Notes: generated from the letters alone by a model not told the origin. Positions 20,562 to 32,878 are shown, numbered from the stretch's first letter. The stretch is 64,000 bases of DNA from Eucommia ulmoides (GCA_016647705.1 CM028328.1:7326114-7390113); one strand, 5' to 3'. Numbers and translations are program-made.

Positions 20562-22832
20562 ATGTCATCAAATCAATCAATTAACTCCATCGAAGCGGGA
20601 TCATCGTCAAATCTTGCAATGGAATAGACAGCGACTGCCCAAGCTCCTTCGCATTCTAACCCTGATATAGATCTAGAAGCAAGTAAGTTTCCAATAGAGT
20701 GGCTCTCAGCATTTAGGGAACAACATAGTATTCCTTTACCGGTGTCGATTAGGGTTCCATCTAAGGATGATCGTCCTCAAGATTCCAGAGAAAATAAAGT
20801 TTGTCTTTATCTCTAGATGTTCGAGTATGGACTCACTCTTCCTTTTTCCTCACTCATCCGCCATCTTTTTCGCCAAATAGAAATTACTCCAGCTCAGCTA
20901 ACTCCAAACAGTTTTCACCAAATTATGGGAGCCATAGTTCTTGATAGACGAAATAACGTTACCCTTTCCGTTGATATAATTAGATGTATAAGCTAACTTA
21001 AATGCCTTGCCAAAATCGATAGACATTACCTTTCTATCCCCAAGGAATTTTCGTTTCTTATAGACCTTCCAACGAAGGTCAGAGACTGGCAGCCATGGTT
21101 CCTCTTCTTTTCTGGAGATTGAGAATTCTCTTCTGAGGAAATGAGACAGTCCTCAATGGTGCCAAAACGCTTCAGCTCCCCAAGTAATAATATACCCAAC
21201 AGTCTATTTCTTAATTGAAATTCTGCTGAAGTAATTTTGATCATATTTATCGATTTATCAAATGCAGGTGATAACACTTGTCGAAAACTCGGTCTTATTC
21301 CAAGACTTAAAGAAGAATTGAATAAGCTTCTAATCCCCAAAGACCGCCTTTACAGAGAATTAGCTTATTGGCCATTCATCCGACCTACAATGGATCCATC
21401 TCGTCTTCAAGAATTAACTGAACTTCAAATCAATACCCGGAAAAGGAAAAGACCGGCAAAGAGACTCACCAAAAAGACTGATCAATCATCATCTCAGCCT
21501 CCTTGCAATGTTGCTGGCAGCCTAACCATCCATCAAGAAATTTCTCATGATGACCCTAAAATAGAAGTATTAGATGATGACTGCCAACCTCTCATCTTTC
21601 ACCGAAAAAACGTTATTCCTGTGGCAGTTCCATCCTTGGTTCGCACCACTGAACAAAATCAAGGTGAACCATCTTCTACTTCCAGGTCAGCTTCTCTTTC
21701 AAGATCAGCTGATATCCCTGCCGCAGAACCTTCTGTTGCGATCCTCCAGTTGTTGATCCTCCTACAGCTAGTCATCAGTCTTCCCCAGTCCCTACTTCCA
21801 GCCAAAGAACCTGCCGAGGAATGACTAAACAACAAATGTGTCAGCTTATTGATGAAGTTGGTCCTTTTGTTCCAGGTCGTCATGCTATTTTCGATGACGC
21901 CATTAAATTTCTTTATGACCAATCCTAAGACAAAGGCAAGAAAAGGACTGAAGGCAAGAACAAACCCGAAATCTTTCGAATGGTGATATGTGCCATTCTC
22001 CAGGTATTTGCACCATTTTAATCTATCTTTACTGAGTAATCTGACTGTTTGACCTCATCTAATAACAACCTTATCATATCAATGTATGCATATGTCCTCC
22101 GCTCTGGTCAATTGTACTAAGGATGAGAACGAGCTGGATACCCAACTGATGCACCAAATGACTGAGCTCAGCAAGGTTGAGGCTAAAGTACAAGATTTGG
22201 AAAATGAGAAGTTAAGGCTTGCCACCGATCTTGCCTTGTCCAGATCTTCTCAAGAACAGTTCAAAGCTGAATTGTAATTTGCCAATGAACAAAGGAAGGC
22301 TCTCCAAAAGAGTAATATACTTTTCTGCTCTGAGAATAGAGAGCTTAGGATGTCAATCACTACGATCAGAGAAGAATGCACTTCTCTCAGAGAAGAATCC
22401 CGCAACCTTCAGAGGAACTTGCTTCAGCCCGTTTGATAATTGACCAGAAGGATGCCAAAATCAAAGAAAAAGATGTTGCCCTCCAAAGAAATCATGATCA
22501 GTTCCAAGAGAAAGAGGTTGCTCTTCAAAGGCTTCATTCTAAAAAAAGAGCAAATGTCTGTAGAATTGTCTAATGCACAAGAGAAGGCCAAAAAAGGCAT
22601 TGACCACCTATGGTCTTCTTTCAAGAAATAATCAAAGAGGCTTCAGAAGGTCGGCTTTGCTTTTTGCCAAAGGCGGGTGTCAGAGGAGCTTCCTAAGGCC
22701 AATCTCTCCTTCCTAGATCTTGATGACGAAACAGAAGAAGTAACCGAAGAACATCAAGATTTACCCAGTTCAGCAGCCGAGGTGCCAGCAGAGAGCTCAG
22801 CACGGAATGTTGCTCCAGATAACACCAACTGA
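20562..22832 (+). pseudogene. Opposite-strand ORF 1 of the Tat element (transposase_28-like), broken
   Basis: From ATG 20562 the frame reads a Ser-rich start, then FPIEWLSAFREQH, MFEYGLTLPFSSLIRHLF and ITPAQLTPNSFHQI. These resemble the N-terminal domain of plant gypsy-associated ORFs (transposase_28). Four in-frame stops lie in this first part (20625, 20814, 20994, 21120). A likely intron runs 21184-21267 (GT..AG). The next part is Pro/Ser-rich with a basic patch (KRKRPAKR). After further breaks comes a coiled-coil stretch (22.1-22.6 kb, Leu/Glu/Lys heptads), and the ORF ends SARNVAPDNTN and TGA at 22830-22832. It runs against the element's gag-pol. Its role in such elements is unknown. Confidence 0.7.
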
Positions 22833-23105
22833 TAACTCAACCAAACTTTGGTCAAATCAACTAATTCCTGCCGATCTACATCTTCTTCTTTTTTATATAT
22901 CTTTTCACCTTTATCTTCTATTGGTCTGTAATTAACTTTATTAATGACCATATCTTTAATCATCATGACCTGTAACTGAACAGTCACCGCCGTTACAATT
23001 TTCAAGATTTTTTGTGATGATTACAGTACGTTTTTATAAGCACATGTCACTTCCTCATTTAATGTGTGTTTTTTTTTTCGACGCTTTAACTATCTTCCTC
23101 CATTC
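22833..23105. other. Spacer between the two opposite-strand ORFs
   Basis: A-T rich with a T9 run. No coding frame. It probably holds the 3' end of ORF 1 and the promoter of ORF 2. Confidence 0.4.
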
Positions 23106-23125
23106 CTCTTACTTAACTATTTAAA
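23106..23125 (+). promoter_or_regulatory. TATA-like box upstream of opposite-strand ORF 2
   Basis: AACTATTTAAAGGCAC lies about 55-60 bases before the ATG at 23174, a normal plant core-promoter position. Confidence 0.4.
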
Positions 23126-23173
23126 GGCACAACAGGTTCTTCATATCTTCAAGAAACCATTCCTTTGACAGTC

Positions 23174-23639
23174 ATGGGCTCCACCATATGGATTAACAGC
23201 CCTTTTGTCAATTCAAGAATCTAAGTTGAGAGACAAAACGAGATCGAACTAGGGGAGTGCTTTCATTCTTTCATGCAGACAGCCATGAATACTAGAGATG
23301 AGTATCCATGCCTTCGCGCTATGGAAAAAGCTTCTTCCATCTTCGCTGCCATGGAATCGGCCCATTGCCAAGCCGTATCTCACTATCTTGATGAGAAAGA
23401 TGAATTGAAAGATGTTGAAAAGAGTAAGAAGGATCTGATCCTTAACTTCATCTACCAGAAGCTTTACGCTAATGCCATGAAAGCGAAGAGCGATACACTC
23501 CTGAAGAAGAATGAGGAAAATAGGAAAACAAATTCATGAACTGATCCGAAAACTCAACCAATATAAAGATCATGAATTTTTCATTTCCAACCCCGACTCA
23601 GAGGATCTTGACTCTCTTGCTTCTGCAGGGTCGGATTGA
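23174..23639 (+). pseudogene. Opposite-strand ORF 2 of the Tat element, broken
   Basis: ATG 23174 opens MGSTIWINSPFVNSRI, then an in-frame TAA. The same frame continues without break from 23228 as ECFHSFMQTAMN, then EYPCLRAMEKASSIFAAMES, then a highly charged helix (YLDEKDELKDVEKSKKDL). After about 23515 a one-base shift is needed to reach ELIRKLNQYKDHEF and an acidic Ser-rich tail ending TGA 23637-23639. The intact form would be about 155 residues, mostly helical. I do not recognise the family. Its place next to ORF 1 in the 3' region of the Tat element suggests a second accessory ORF. The frame is too long and too ordered to be chance. Confidence 0.6.
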
Positions 23640-23649
23640 AGCGCCTCCC

Positions 23650-24024
23650 ACTCAACCCCAGATGATGAAGAAAAAAAAACTTTTTTTTTTTTTCTCTTTG
23701 TAAGAACAGTTTGTATCTTTTTTTTTTCTTTTTTTTTTTTTTTTGAAAAACCCATGTATCATTTCATTAATACGAATGGGTTTTTATATAATAATAATAT
23801 CTTGTCAGCCCTCCTTCGTAACAAAATTAGGATACATAACTTAGTTACGAATCGTTGAACAAGCATATGATAGTAGAAGGATAAACTCTGGATTAATACC
23901 TTGAATGCCCTCCATTTGAGTGTTAAACTTAGGGATTTGAACTACTCAGCTTAATTAGGAACTTGAAAACTTAAGTGTTTGCTGAGCCAATACACCCTAA
24001 TAGAATGTTGAGTTGTACTATAAG
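23650..24024. other. Spacer with poly-T tracts before the tandem array
   Basis: T-rich tracts at 23682-23700 and 23720-23745, then sequence that grades into the tandem array with early degenerate units. No coding frame. Confidence 0.4.
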
Positions 24025-24786
24025 TTGAAGAACTCAGTTGTCTGTTGGACTTAGGTGCCCAGTTAAATACTGAGCTAATGTACTCAGTTAAATTCGGAGT
24101 TGAGAAACGCAGTTATATGTTGGGCAGAGGAGCCCAGTTAAATGCTGAGCTAATGTGCTAAGTTAAATTTTGAGTTGAAAAACTCAGTTGTAGGCTGGGC
24201 TGAGATGCCCAGTTAAATGCTGAGCTGTTGGCTCAATTAAATTTTGAGTTGAAGAACTCAGTTGTTTGATGGGCTTAGGTGCCCAGTTAAATGCTGAGCT
24301 ATTGGCTCAATTAAATTCTGAGTTGAAGAACTCAGTTGTTTGTTGGGCTTAGTTGCCCAGTTAAAGGCTAAGCTGATGTGCTAAGTTAAATTCTGAGTTG
24401 AAGAACTCAATTGTAAGCTGGGCTGAGGTACCCAATTAAATGCTGAGCTTTTGGCTTAGTTCAATTCTGAGTTAATAAATTCAGTTATTTGCTGGACTGA
24501 GGTGCCTAGTTTAATGCTGAGCTGATGTGCTCAGTTAAATTATGAGTTGAAGAACTCAGTTGTTTGTTGGGCTTAGATGCCTAGTTAAAGGCTGAGCTTA
24601 TGTGCTCAGTTAAATTCTGAGTTGAAGAACTCAGTTGTAAGCTAGGCCGAGGTGCCCAGTTAAATGTTGAGTTTTTGGCTCAGTTAAATTCTGAGTTGAT
24701 AAACTCAGTTGTTTGCTGGACTGAGGTGCCCAGTTTAATGCTGAGTTGATGTGCTCAGTTAAACTCTGAGTTGAAGAACTCAGTTG
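24025..24786. repeat. Tandem array, 75-bp monomers in a three-monomer higher-order pattern
   Basis: Ten full units of about 74-75 bp plus a partial one. Each starts TTGAAGAACTCAGTTG and contains GGGCT..GGTGCCCAGTTAAATGC and GCTCAGTTAAATTCTGAG. Units 5, 6, 7 match units 8, 9, 10 respectively better than they match their neighbours. Unit 5/8 has GTTGGGCTTAG and AAAGGCT, 6/9 has TTTTGGCT, and 7/10 has GCTGGACTGAGG and AGTTTAATGCTGAG. This gives a longer period of about 224 bp. The array lies directly downstream of the pol stop on the element's coding strand. Confidence 0.9.
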
Positions 24787-24892
24787 TAAAAAACACAATC
24801 CTATGGAATTAAACATTTATTTCTTTTATTAAAAAAAAATGCATTCAGAAGACAACTTATTTAAAAAGAAAAAGAGATTAAAGATAAAGAAC

Positions 24893-25930
24893 TCATACAA
24901 AATACTTCCGCAAATGGGAGACGTTCCAAGGTCTAGGAACAGCAACTCCATCAAGTTCTTCAAGACAATAAGTTCCTGATCTATTAACTTTAATGAAGCG
25001 ATAAGGGCCCTCCCAGTTTGGAGCGAACTTTCCTAGGCGAGCTTCTGGTCAGTGAGGCATTACCGGTCGAAGTACCAAGTCTCCAATAGTAAAACTCCGT
25101 GGGCGAACTGCATGATTAAATCTGCGTGTCATCTTAGTCTTGTAAGCTACCATACGTATTAATGCCTTTTCACGCTTTTCTTCAAGTTGATCCAATTCCT
25201 CTCGTATGCAGCCTTCATTGTTCCTTAAATCAGCAGTAACAACTCTTCTGGTTGGCACCCTAATCTCAACTGGAACGACAGCTTCAGTTCCATAAGTTAA
25301 ATAAAATGGTGTTTCTTTAGTTGTAGATGTCAGGATGGTGTGATAAGCCCATAAAACTCCAGGAAGTTCTTCCACCCATTGGCCTTTAGCATCATCTAGG
25401 TGTTTTTTGAGTGCCTCTTTAATTGAACGATTGGTCACCTCTACTTGTCCGTTTTCTTGGGGATATACCGGACTGGACGTTCGATGTTGTATATTGAGTT
25501 CATTGTACATCCAACTAACTTTTCCTCCTGTAAATGGAGTTCCATTGTCGGTTATAAGAACAGCAGGTATGCCAAAATGGCAAATGACTTGTTTCCAAAT
25601 AAAATTCTTTACTTCATTTTCACCCACGGTTACAAAAGCCTCTGCTTCAACCCATTGGTAAAATAGTCTATCACCACCAAAAAGTATTTTTTGTTTCCAG
25701 GAGCTAGAGTAAAAGGACCCAAAACATCCATTCCCCACTGAGCAAACGGCCAAGTACTAGTGATTGGAGTTTGTTGCTGAGCTGGGACCTTGATATCATT
25801 AGAGAATCGTTGGCACTTGTCGCACTTTTGTATATATTCTGCTATATCAGTGCGCATGGTTGGCCAATAATATCCCACTCTCAACACTTTATGAACCAAG
25901 GACCTTCCCCCTTGATGATTACCGCACACG
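24893..25930 (-). pseudogene. Integrase region of Tat pol, frameshifted
   Basis: On the minus strand the zinc-binding part reads GVCGNHQGGR..VGYYWPTMRTDI..CDKCQRF. The catalytic core follows with MDVLGPF (first Asp), LITDNGTPF (second Asp) and PQENGQVEV (Glu), so the DDE residues are kept. A frameshift near 25655 joins VVIDYF to WVEAEAFV, and a stop follows VMPH near 25049. The end of the original protein is still readable beyond it (KFAPNWEGPYRF, then GVAVPRPWNVSHLRKYF) and stops with TGA at 24893-24895. Confidence 0.9.
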
Positions 25931-28119
25931 CCTTTATGTATTTCTTGTAAAACATAGCTTGCATCTTTTAGTCCTAAACACAACAACAAAAGTTGGGAAA
26001 AAGATCGCCTATACAGTTTATCGTCGAATAACACATACCTTAACGATTTATAAACAATTTTCCTAGCGGCATCTCTATCATCTGGTAAGACTCCTTTCTT
26101 CAGATACTTAACTATAGAGGTCCTCCAATCAATTTTTTCATCCAGTTGACCTATACATGCACACTGAGGAGTTGGAATGATCGATGGCTGATCTAGAAAC
26201 ACAACCAATTTAGACTTTTGATCTAATCCCAAAGTCGAAGCAAGTACAGACAAAGCATCAGCCTTGGCGTTTTCAATTCTTGAGATGACTTCAAATTTGT
26301 AGCTTTGAAACTGGGAAGTGAGATCTTTTACTTTCTCTGCATAGAGGCGTAATTTGTCTCCGTTTATAGGAAACAAGTCATTGACCTGATTTATCACTAC
26401 TTGAGAATCTGACTTCACCTCCATATGTTGGGCACCTAACTCCTTGGCAAGAGTTAGCTCGAGAACCACTGCTTCATACTCCACTTCGTTGTTGGAAGCT
26501 TGGAATCCTAACTGCATGGCTTTTTCAAGCTGATCTCCCTTAGGTGTTTGTATGATTATTCCTACTCCAAATCCTTTCACGTTTGAGGCTCCATCAACCC
26601 GTAACTTCCACTGGGCGGCAAAACAGGTTGTTGCTTCTTCATTCAATAGAGGGGTAAATTCAGCAATGAAGTCAGCTAAAACTTGCACTTTGATTGCTGT
26701 TCTAGGCTTGTATTTGATGAAAATTTTACCCAGCTCAACAGTCCACTTCATTAGACATCCAGATGCTTCTGGTTTGTGCATTACTACCCAGAGTGGGTAT
26801 AAAGTCAGCATAGTTACTACATATGCTTGAAAGTAGAGCTGGAGCTTCCTAAAAGCAATTACCAAAGCTAAATCTAGTTTTTCCAACTCCGTATAACGGG
26901 TTTCAGCTGAAACCAACGATTTGCTGACGTAGTAGACCGGTCTCTGCCCTCCTGTATGTTCCTGAACCGATGCAGCACTTACTGCTACAGGAGTTACTGT
27001 CAAATATAGCTTCAACTTTTGTCTTGGGTGTACATTTGCCAATGTTTCCACTGAGCCCAAGTAATCTTTAATAGACTGAAAAGCACGCTCACAGTCATCA
27101 TCCCACTGAAAGGTCTTGTTTTCCCTCAAACTTTTGAAGAAGGGAGCACACCTATCAGTAAATTTTGAGATGAATCTGTTTAAAGCCGCCAATCTTCCAG
27201 TCAACACTTGAACTTCTCGTATAGAAGAAGGGGATTTTAGATTATTGATAACTTCTATTTGTCCTAAATCTACTATAACGCCGAGCTGAATAACTACGAA
27301 ACCAAGAAACTTGCCGGAAGTGACCCCAAAAACGCACTTTTCAAGATTCAACTTCATATTGTACCTTCTTAGAATAGAAAAAGCTTCAGCCAAATAAGAG
27401 AGGTGATCTGTTTGCTTAGAACTTTTGACCAGCATATCATCTATATAAACCTCCATGGTGGTCCCAATTTGATCTTGAAAAATGCGATTCACCAATCGCT
27501 GATACGTAGTACCTGCATTTCTCAAACCGAAAGGTATTACTCTATAACAATAAGTACCTTTTGGTGTGATAAATGATGTTTCTTCCTCATCTTGCTGATC
27601 CATGCGGATTTGATTGTAGCCTCAGTAAGCATCCATCATAAACAGGCGTTGGTGCCCAACAGCAGCATCAACCATCTAATCAATCCTTGGCATCGGATAA
27701 TAATCTTTAGGGCATGCTTGATTCAGATCGGTAAAATTCACACACATCCTCCATTTTCCATTCTTCTTTTTTACAAAAACTGGATTAGCCAACCATCTAG
27801 GGTATGTTACTTCCGTGATGTGGCCAATAGAAAGCAATTTCTTCACTTCAGCTTCAATTACTTGTTCTTTCTCAGGATTGAACGTTCTTGTTTTTTGCCA
27901 AACTGGAGGATACGATCTGCAGATGCCCAAACGATGAACAGCAACATCAGTACTTATTCCTTTCATATCAGTCGGCGACCAAGCAAAAATATCCAAGTTC
28001 ATTTGAAGCAGTTTCCTGATATTCGCTTCCTCAGTCTGGCTTAATGATTCGTCAATCAAAAGCTTCTGAGTTCCGTCAGTGAAAGTTATTTTTTTAACTT
28101 GCTCAGCAAGTTGAATCAC
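25930..28119 (-). pseudogene. Reverse transcriptase plus two RNase H domains of Tat pol, with stops
   Basis: RT motifs run from EEANIRKLLQ and VKKKNGKWRMCVNFTDLN through the active site VYIDDMLVKS (YIDD) to KCVFGV..GKFLGF. Two in-frame stops lie at about 27.63-27.67 kb, between the PMPRID motif and GYNQIR. The first RNase H region ends in the Tat signature VLADFIAEF. It is followed by a second RNase H (LRVDGASNVKGFGVGI, then NNEVEYEAVV, KSDSQVVINQV and IENAKADALS), the dual arrangement typical of the Tat lineage. These domains would make and trim the element's cDNA in virus-like particles. Confidence 0.92.
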
Positions 28120-28239
28120 ACTAGCATGTTCTCTGAAATCATCAATCTCTCCTGCCGAGTCTACAGGTGGACCTGTTTCATGAACTTTCTTTGAGTGCTA
28201 TAAAGGAGAGCTTTTGCCCTTCATAGCTATGGCAAAACA

Positions 28240-28640
28240 CTGCCTTGAAGAGGATTAATCTCCCCTTATAACTGCCACTGAATCTCCTATGGCATACTTC
28301 ACACATTGGTGATATGTTGACACTACAGCTCTCATCGCGTGCAACCATGGACGACCCAGAATGGCATTGTATGGCGATATGGAGTCTATTACCATGAATT
28401 CCGTGTCCTTTGTGTAACACTGTTCCTCCTTGTTGGAGGTGACTGACAAAATAATTTTGCCACATGGAGAAGTAAGCTCATCATTAAATCCTACCATAAC
28501 AGTCTGTGTTGAGCTCACGTCTGAGCTCGGCACTCCCATCTATTTCAGAGTACTAACAAAGATAATGTTTGTTGAGCTACCATTATCAATCAAGATACAT
28601 CGGACCTAGAAACTTGAGATCCACAAAAATATGACTAAGG
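28240..28640 (-). pseudogene. Aspartic protease region of Tat pol, altered active site
   Basis: The minus strand reads RCILIDNGSSTNIIF. The usual D-T/S-G triad is DNG here. Stops precede it (after LWISSF) and follow it (after STLK). The flap and C-terminal part continues as ILSVTS..FMVIDSISPYNAILGRPWLHAMRAV, the common gypsy protease ending. The enzyme would cleave gag-pol, but this copy cannot be made intact. Confidence 0.8.
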
Positions 28641-29877
28641 CATCTTTATGAGGGTGAACAATCCCTCTACAATCATCCTCAGAAAATGTGATAATAGGGC
28701 CTGGCTTTGTTACTGTCAATGATTCCCCATAATAATGTTCTAACGTCTCTTCATGCACCTTTCTTTTTTGTGCACGATTGGATTCCCCAATACTCGGTCC
28801 GACTGAATTTATCATGAAGATTACCTCTCGATTTTCTTTAGGATGCTCTTCCTTCCGCTCTCTTTCTCGACATTTTTCACCTCGGTTATCATTTTTGAGC
28901 CTCTTCTTGTCCCTGGGACGATCTTGCATATAATCCCGCAATTATCCCAAGTCCGCAAGTCGCCTGATCTCCTTCTGAAACTCCCAGCAATCATCTGTAT
29001 TGTGACCATGATCCTTATGGAAATTGCAATACTTAGAGCGATTCTTCCAATTTGACTTAGTGGTCTGTCTAGGAGGCCATTGAATTATATCAGACGTATG
29101 AATCTCCTACAGGATCCGTGAGATCGGCATGCGTAATCCAGGAAGGCCTGGTTCCTGGCGAACTTATGGCCTGAAATTTGAATTCCTTGTTCAGTTTTTA
29201 CGCCTATCAGACGTTCCAGTTTTTGCTTTGCTAATATCTTTCTCATTTTGCTTGAGATGATCTCGAATTAACTCCTTGCCTTCTCTAGCCAGTTTTACAT
29301 CTTCTAGCTTCATGTAAGGTTTGGATTTCTCCATCAACTCCGTGATACTCCGAGTGCACTTTTTGGTTAAAGAATCTTGAAATCGACGAGGACACAACCC
29401 TGATGTAAAAGCATTGGTAACAAAGTTTGTATCACAACCTTCAATGCAAGTCAGTTCCTCATTAAACCGGCTCATATACTGACGCAAAGTTTCTCTTTTT
29501 TCCTGACGCAGATCTAGCAGAAAATCCGGCCCTTTCATTAACCTCTGATAGGTTATGAAACGGTTGATGAACCTATTTCCAAACACATTAAACGACGTTA
29601 TAGAGTTCATAGGGAGAGAATGCAGCCATTCAAGAGCTGATCCCTTCAGAGTGGTAGCAAAAGCTTTGCAAATGGTGGAATCGCTGGAATTATACAAATT
29701 CATGACATATTTGAACTGTCGAATATGGTCCACTGGATTAGTTCTCCCATCGTACTTTTCGAACTTCGTCGGATCGTACCTTTCAAAAAGTGGGATAACC
29801 AGTATTTTCGGGGAGAAGGACATCTCAATACCCTTCAATAATGCATCTAGCTCGTCCAGAGGTCGAACTCTCTCCAC
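28606..29877 (-). pseudogene. Tat gag, main part with zinc knuckle
   Basis: The largest open part (29191-29877, 228 codons) holds a retrotransposon gag domain: AFATTLKGSALEWLHSLP, FGNRFINRF and LRQEKRETLRQYMSRF. After a stop comes a zinc knuckle, YCNFHKDHGHNTDDCWEF (about 28.98-29.04 kb), in the C..H..H..C form usual for this lineage, then a basic Arg/Glu/Lys region and the protease linker. The upstream end is cut at 29884 by the solo LTR, and the N-terminal part lies at 32879-33284. Confidence 0.88.
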
Positions 29878-29888
29878 TTGACTCCTAA

Positions 29889-32873
29889 TGTAAGGCCCAA
29901 ATCATAGTACGTACATCAGTGATAGTTGCATTTTAAAGTATTGGAAAATTCGGGGTAAATTTTTGTTAATAAAAATCAAAATTAAAAGTTTAGGGGTCAA
30001 ATTTGAAATTTAGAAAACATGGAAATTAAACTTGAGATCCAAATTGATAATTAACATCAAAAATTGAAAATAGTAAGGGTGACATTATAATTTTAGAAAC
30101 TTGTAAAAGTTGAAAATGATTAAAATAAGATTTAAAGAAAGTTAGGGGGAGGAAAGTGCATTTTAACTAAAGTTTTTTTAAAACACATATATGTATATTA
30201 TATGCTGTGTGTGTGTAACGAGACTCAAACCAGCCGGCAAGGGAAATCGGTGTGGGCAACGTGGCAAGCCAGGAATGACTTCTCCCACTAATCTCATGCA
30301 ATATATACTCCCTCTTGCATGTGGAACTGAGGGATAATCTCAAACCCAATCTAAAAATCACTCAGAAAATCTAGAGAGAGAGAGAGAGAAGAAACAAGAG
30401 AGAGCAGGCCAGAGTTCGGGTTTGAGAAGCGATCGTCGGCGAGGGTGTCGAAGGTACATGGGGGTGTGATCGTCGACGTAGAGGCCCATCGGTCCGTTTA
30501 GAGAGAGAGAGGGTTCGACGGTGGTGAGTTTCAGATCATAGCCGTTGCTCCGGCGCAGGTGTTGTGTGTGTGTGCATTTTGTGTGTGTTGTTCGATCACC
30601 GTTGTTGTGTCGTTGGTGGGCGTCATTGTCAGTCCGGTAGGGGTGTCGTCGCCATCTCTCCGGTTGGGTGAGTGGAGTGTGTGTGTGTGTGTTGGCTGTA
30701 AACCCAGAACAAGAAACGGAGGAGAAAGAGAGAGAGAGGTCGGCGTAGGGGTGGTGAGATCCGACGAGCATGGGTGTGAGTGGGTTCAGACGGTTGTCGA
30801 TCGTCGGGGGTGGCGTTCGGCGGAGTGGGTGTGTTTTTCGTTTCTTGTTTGGTGCAGCGTGGTTGTTGTGTATGTTTCCTGACCATCGACGCTGTGCGTA
30901 TTGGTTGTTCGTCGGTTTTGTTCGGTCGGCGGGTGTGTGGGTGTTGTCGGCCGGTAAAGGCGGTGCAAGTGGGTGCTGGGATCGCTGAAGAAGGTCGGCG
31001 GTCGGTGACAGTAAGGAGAGAAAGTTCGATCGGCGGCTGGTCCTTAAATCGAAGCAGAAGCAACAGCGGGAAGAAGAAACAGAAAAAGAAAAAAAAAGAA
31101 AAAAATTACACAAACCACCCTACTAAAAATCAAAATCCATCTCGCGGCCCGTGAACGATTCGGAACGGGTAACCTTTTTTTTGTTAAGTTTATTTTAGTT
31201 TATTAAATTAAATTCTAGCATCGAAATGTTTTAACCGGACTAATAAATTTGGGACCGTTCGTATCATTAAATTTCATGTAGTAACTTTTGACGAAATGAA
31301 AATTTACCAAATAATAATTTTACATAATAAAATATGAGGAATGGGAAAATACGGAACATAGGGCCTGCATTTCCATGATTGGGTCATTTTTATCTAAAAT
31401 ATTAATTTAGGCCATATCACTAATAGGTTCGCAGGCACCGGAGTAACGTTAGAGTATAGTCGGTAAAAGCTTTTGGGAGCAGATCACGAGGTGAGTGTAC
31501 TGTCTTTTTACCAAACTATATATATATATATATATATATATGATGGAAAATGGTTGTAGTTAAATTAAATGATTTCAAAATTATATGGATCAAGTAGGTT
31601 TCTGGGTAAGTTGAGAAAAATGGATTTTCGATGAATTGTATTGGTTTCGAAAGAAAGTTGAAAATGGGTTGTTTTTTTTTTTTTGCTGAAATTTGGTGCT
31701 TTTAAAAGAGAGTGAAAAATATCATTTTTTCTAAATATGTATGGTTTTCAAAAAAAAAAAAAAAAGTGAAAAAATGATTTTGGTAAAATTAGACGTTTCC
31801 TTTTAAAATAAAGTGAGAAATATGATTTTCGGATAAAAAGTCAATTTTTGGAAAAGAGATGTGGTTGTGTGATTTGACGATGTTGTTGATTAGACGATGC
31901 TATTGATTCGTAATTTGGCGATGTTATTGACTTCACAATACTATAGTATTTATCTGCTTTGGCAAAATGATGATTATCTGCTTCGGTAGAGTGATAGTAT
32001 CGATTTGACGATGTTATCGATTTGACGATGTTATCGATTTGACGATGCCATAGTATTTATCTGTTTCGGCGGAGTGATGTTATCCGCTTCGGCAGAGTGA
32101 TGTTTATCTGCTTCGGTAGAGTGATATTAGACGTTTATACTGCGCAGTGATTATCCACTTCGGCGGAGTAATGGGTGTTCGTAGGAAGGCATATCTTACG
32201 GATGGTACGGTACCGTTTCAAACTCCCAATCGTGAGGTTAAAACGATTACTAGGGCTGGCCAGTGTGTGTGTTTGAAGTGTGTGCTTAAAAAGTGTGTTT
32301 GAGATGTGTGCTTGGGATGTGATGTTTTACGTATATTGGCTGATTTGATATTTATTATCATGGTGATTAGTATGATTTTTATATTAGTTGGATTTGAATG
32401 GGACTTAATTATGTCGCTTTATTTTCCCTGCTTTTATAATGGGAATTTTACGAGCTATATGGTATTTATAAACTTACACTTGATCCATTTAGATGTAATA
32501 GAATGAGTTTTATTATAAAAAAAAATATTTTTACTAAGAAAACAGTATACTCACAGGTGAAGCAGCTAGGAGTCGGTCCCCTACTGGCGCTAGGTAGAGT
32601 CCTACGATGGAGTCATGTAGAGGGTTGAGATAAGCTTTCTGAGGCAAACTTGTGAGGGGTTTATGGTATTATATTTTGCTGTTATTATATTTGGGGAACA
32701 AGTATGTTTCCATAACAGAAATATGTATAGCTCCATATAGATGATGGTTTATTGATATATATATATATATATGCATATTGTCGTGTAATAGATGGTTGAT
32801 TGGTTGTTTTCGGTGATGTCATGATGTCGTCACGCCAGCCCGGGATGTCGGGTGTTCGGGACGGGTCGTGACA
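29889..32873 (+). mobile_element. Solo LTR (3.0 kb) inserted in Tat gag, perfect 5-bp target duplication
   Basis: Starts TGTAAGGCCC and ends GGGTCGTGACA. CCTAA flanks both sides (29884-29888 and 32874-32878). gag sequence lies on both sides. Internal parts follow the same order as the LTR at 2391: AT-rich head, GT- and GC-rich block (30.4-31.07 kb), GAGGTGAGTGTACT near 31490, a tandem array, GGTACGGTACCGTT, and CTACTGGCGCTAGGTAG. No primer-binding site or coding region is attached, so it arose by LTR-LTR recombination. Confidence 0.93.
31863..32195 (+). repeat. Tandem array inside the solo LTR
   Basis: Short units alternate GATTTGACGATGTTATTG-type and CTTCGGCAGAGTGATGTTAT-type sequence, about a dozen in all. 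The array ends just before the palindromic GGTACGGTACCGTT box. The unit is unrelated to the one in the LTR at 2391, although the position is the same. Confidence 0.8.
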
Positions 32874-32878
32874 CCTAA

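Noticed and set aside
27592..28044. 150-codon plus-strand frame opposite Tat RT
   Set aside because: It is the complement of conserved RT coding sequence and has no features of its own.
30358..31154. Several frames up to 251 codons in the GC/GT-rich part of the solo LTR
   Set aside because: Low complexity, overlapping on both strands, no domain, and inside a non-coding LTR.
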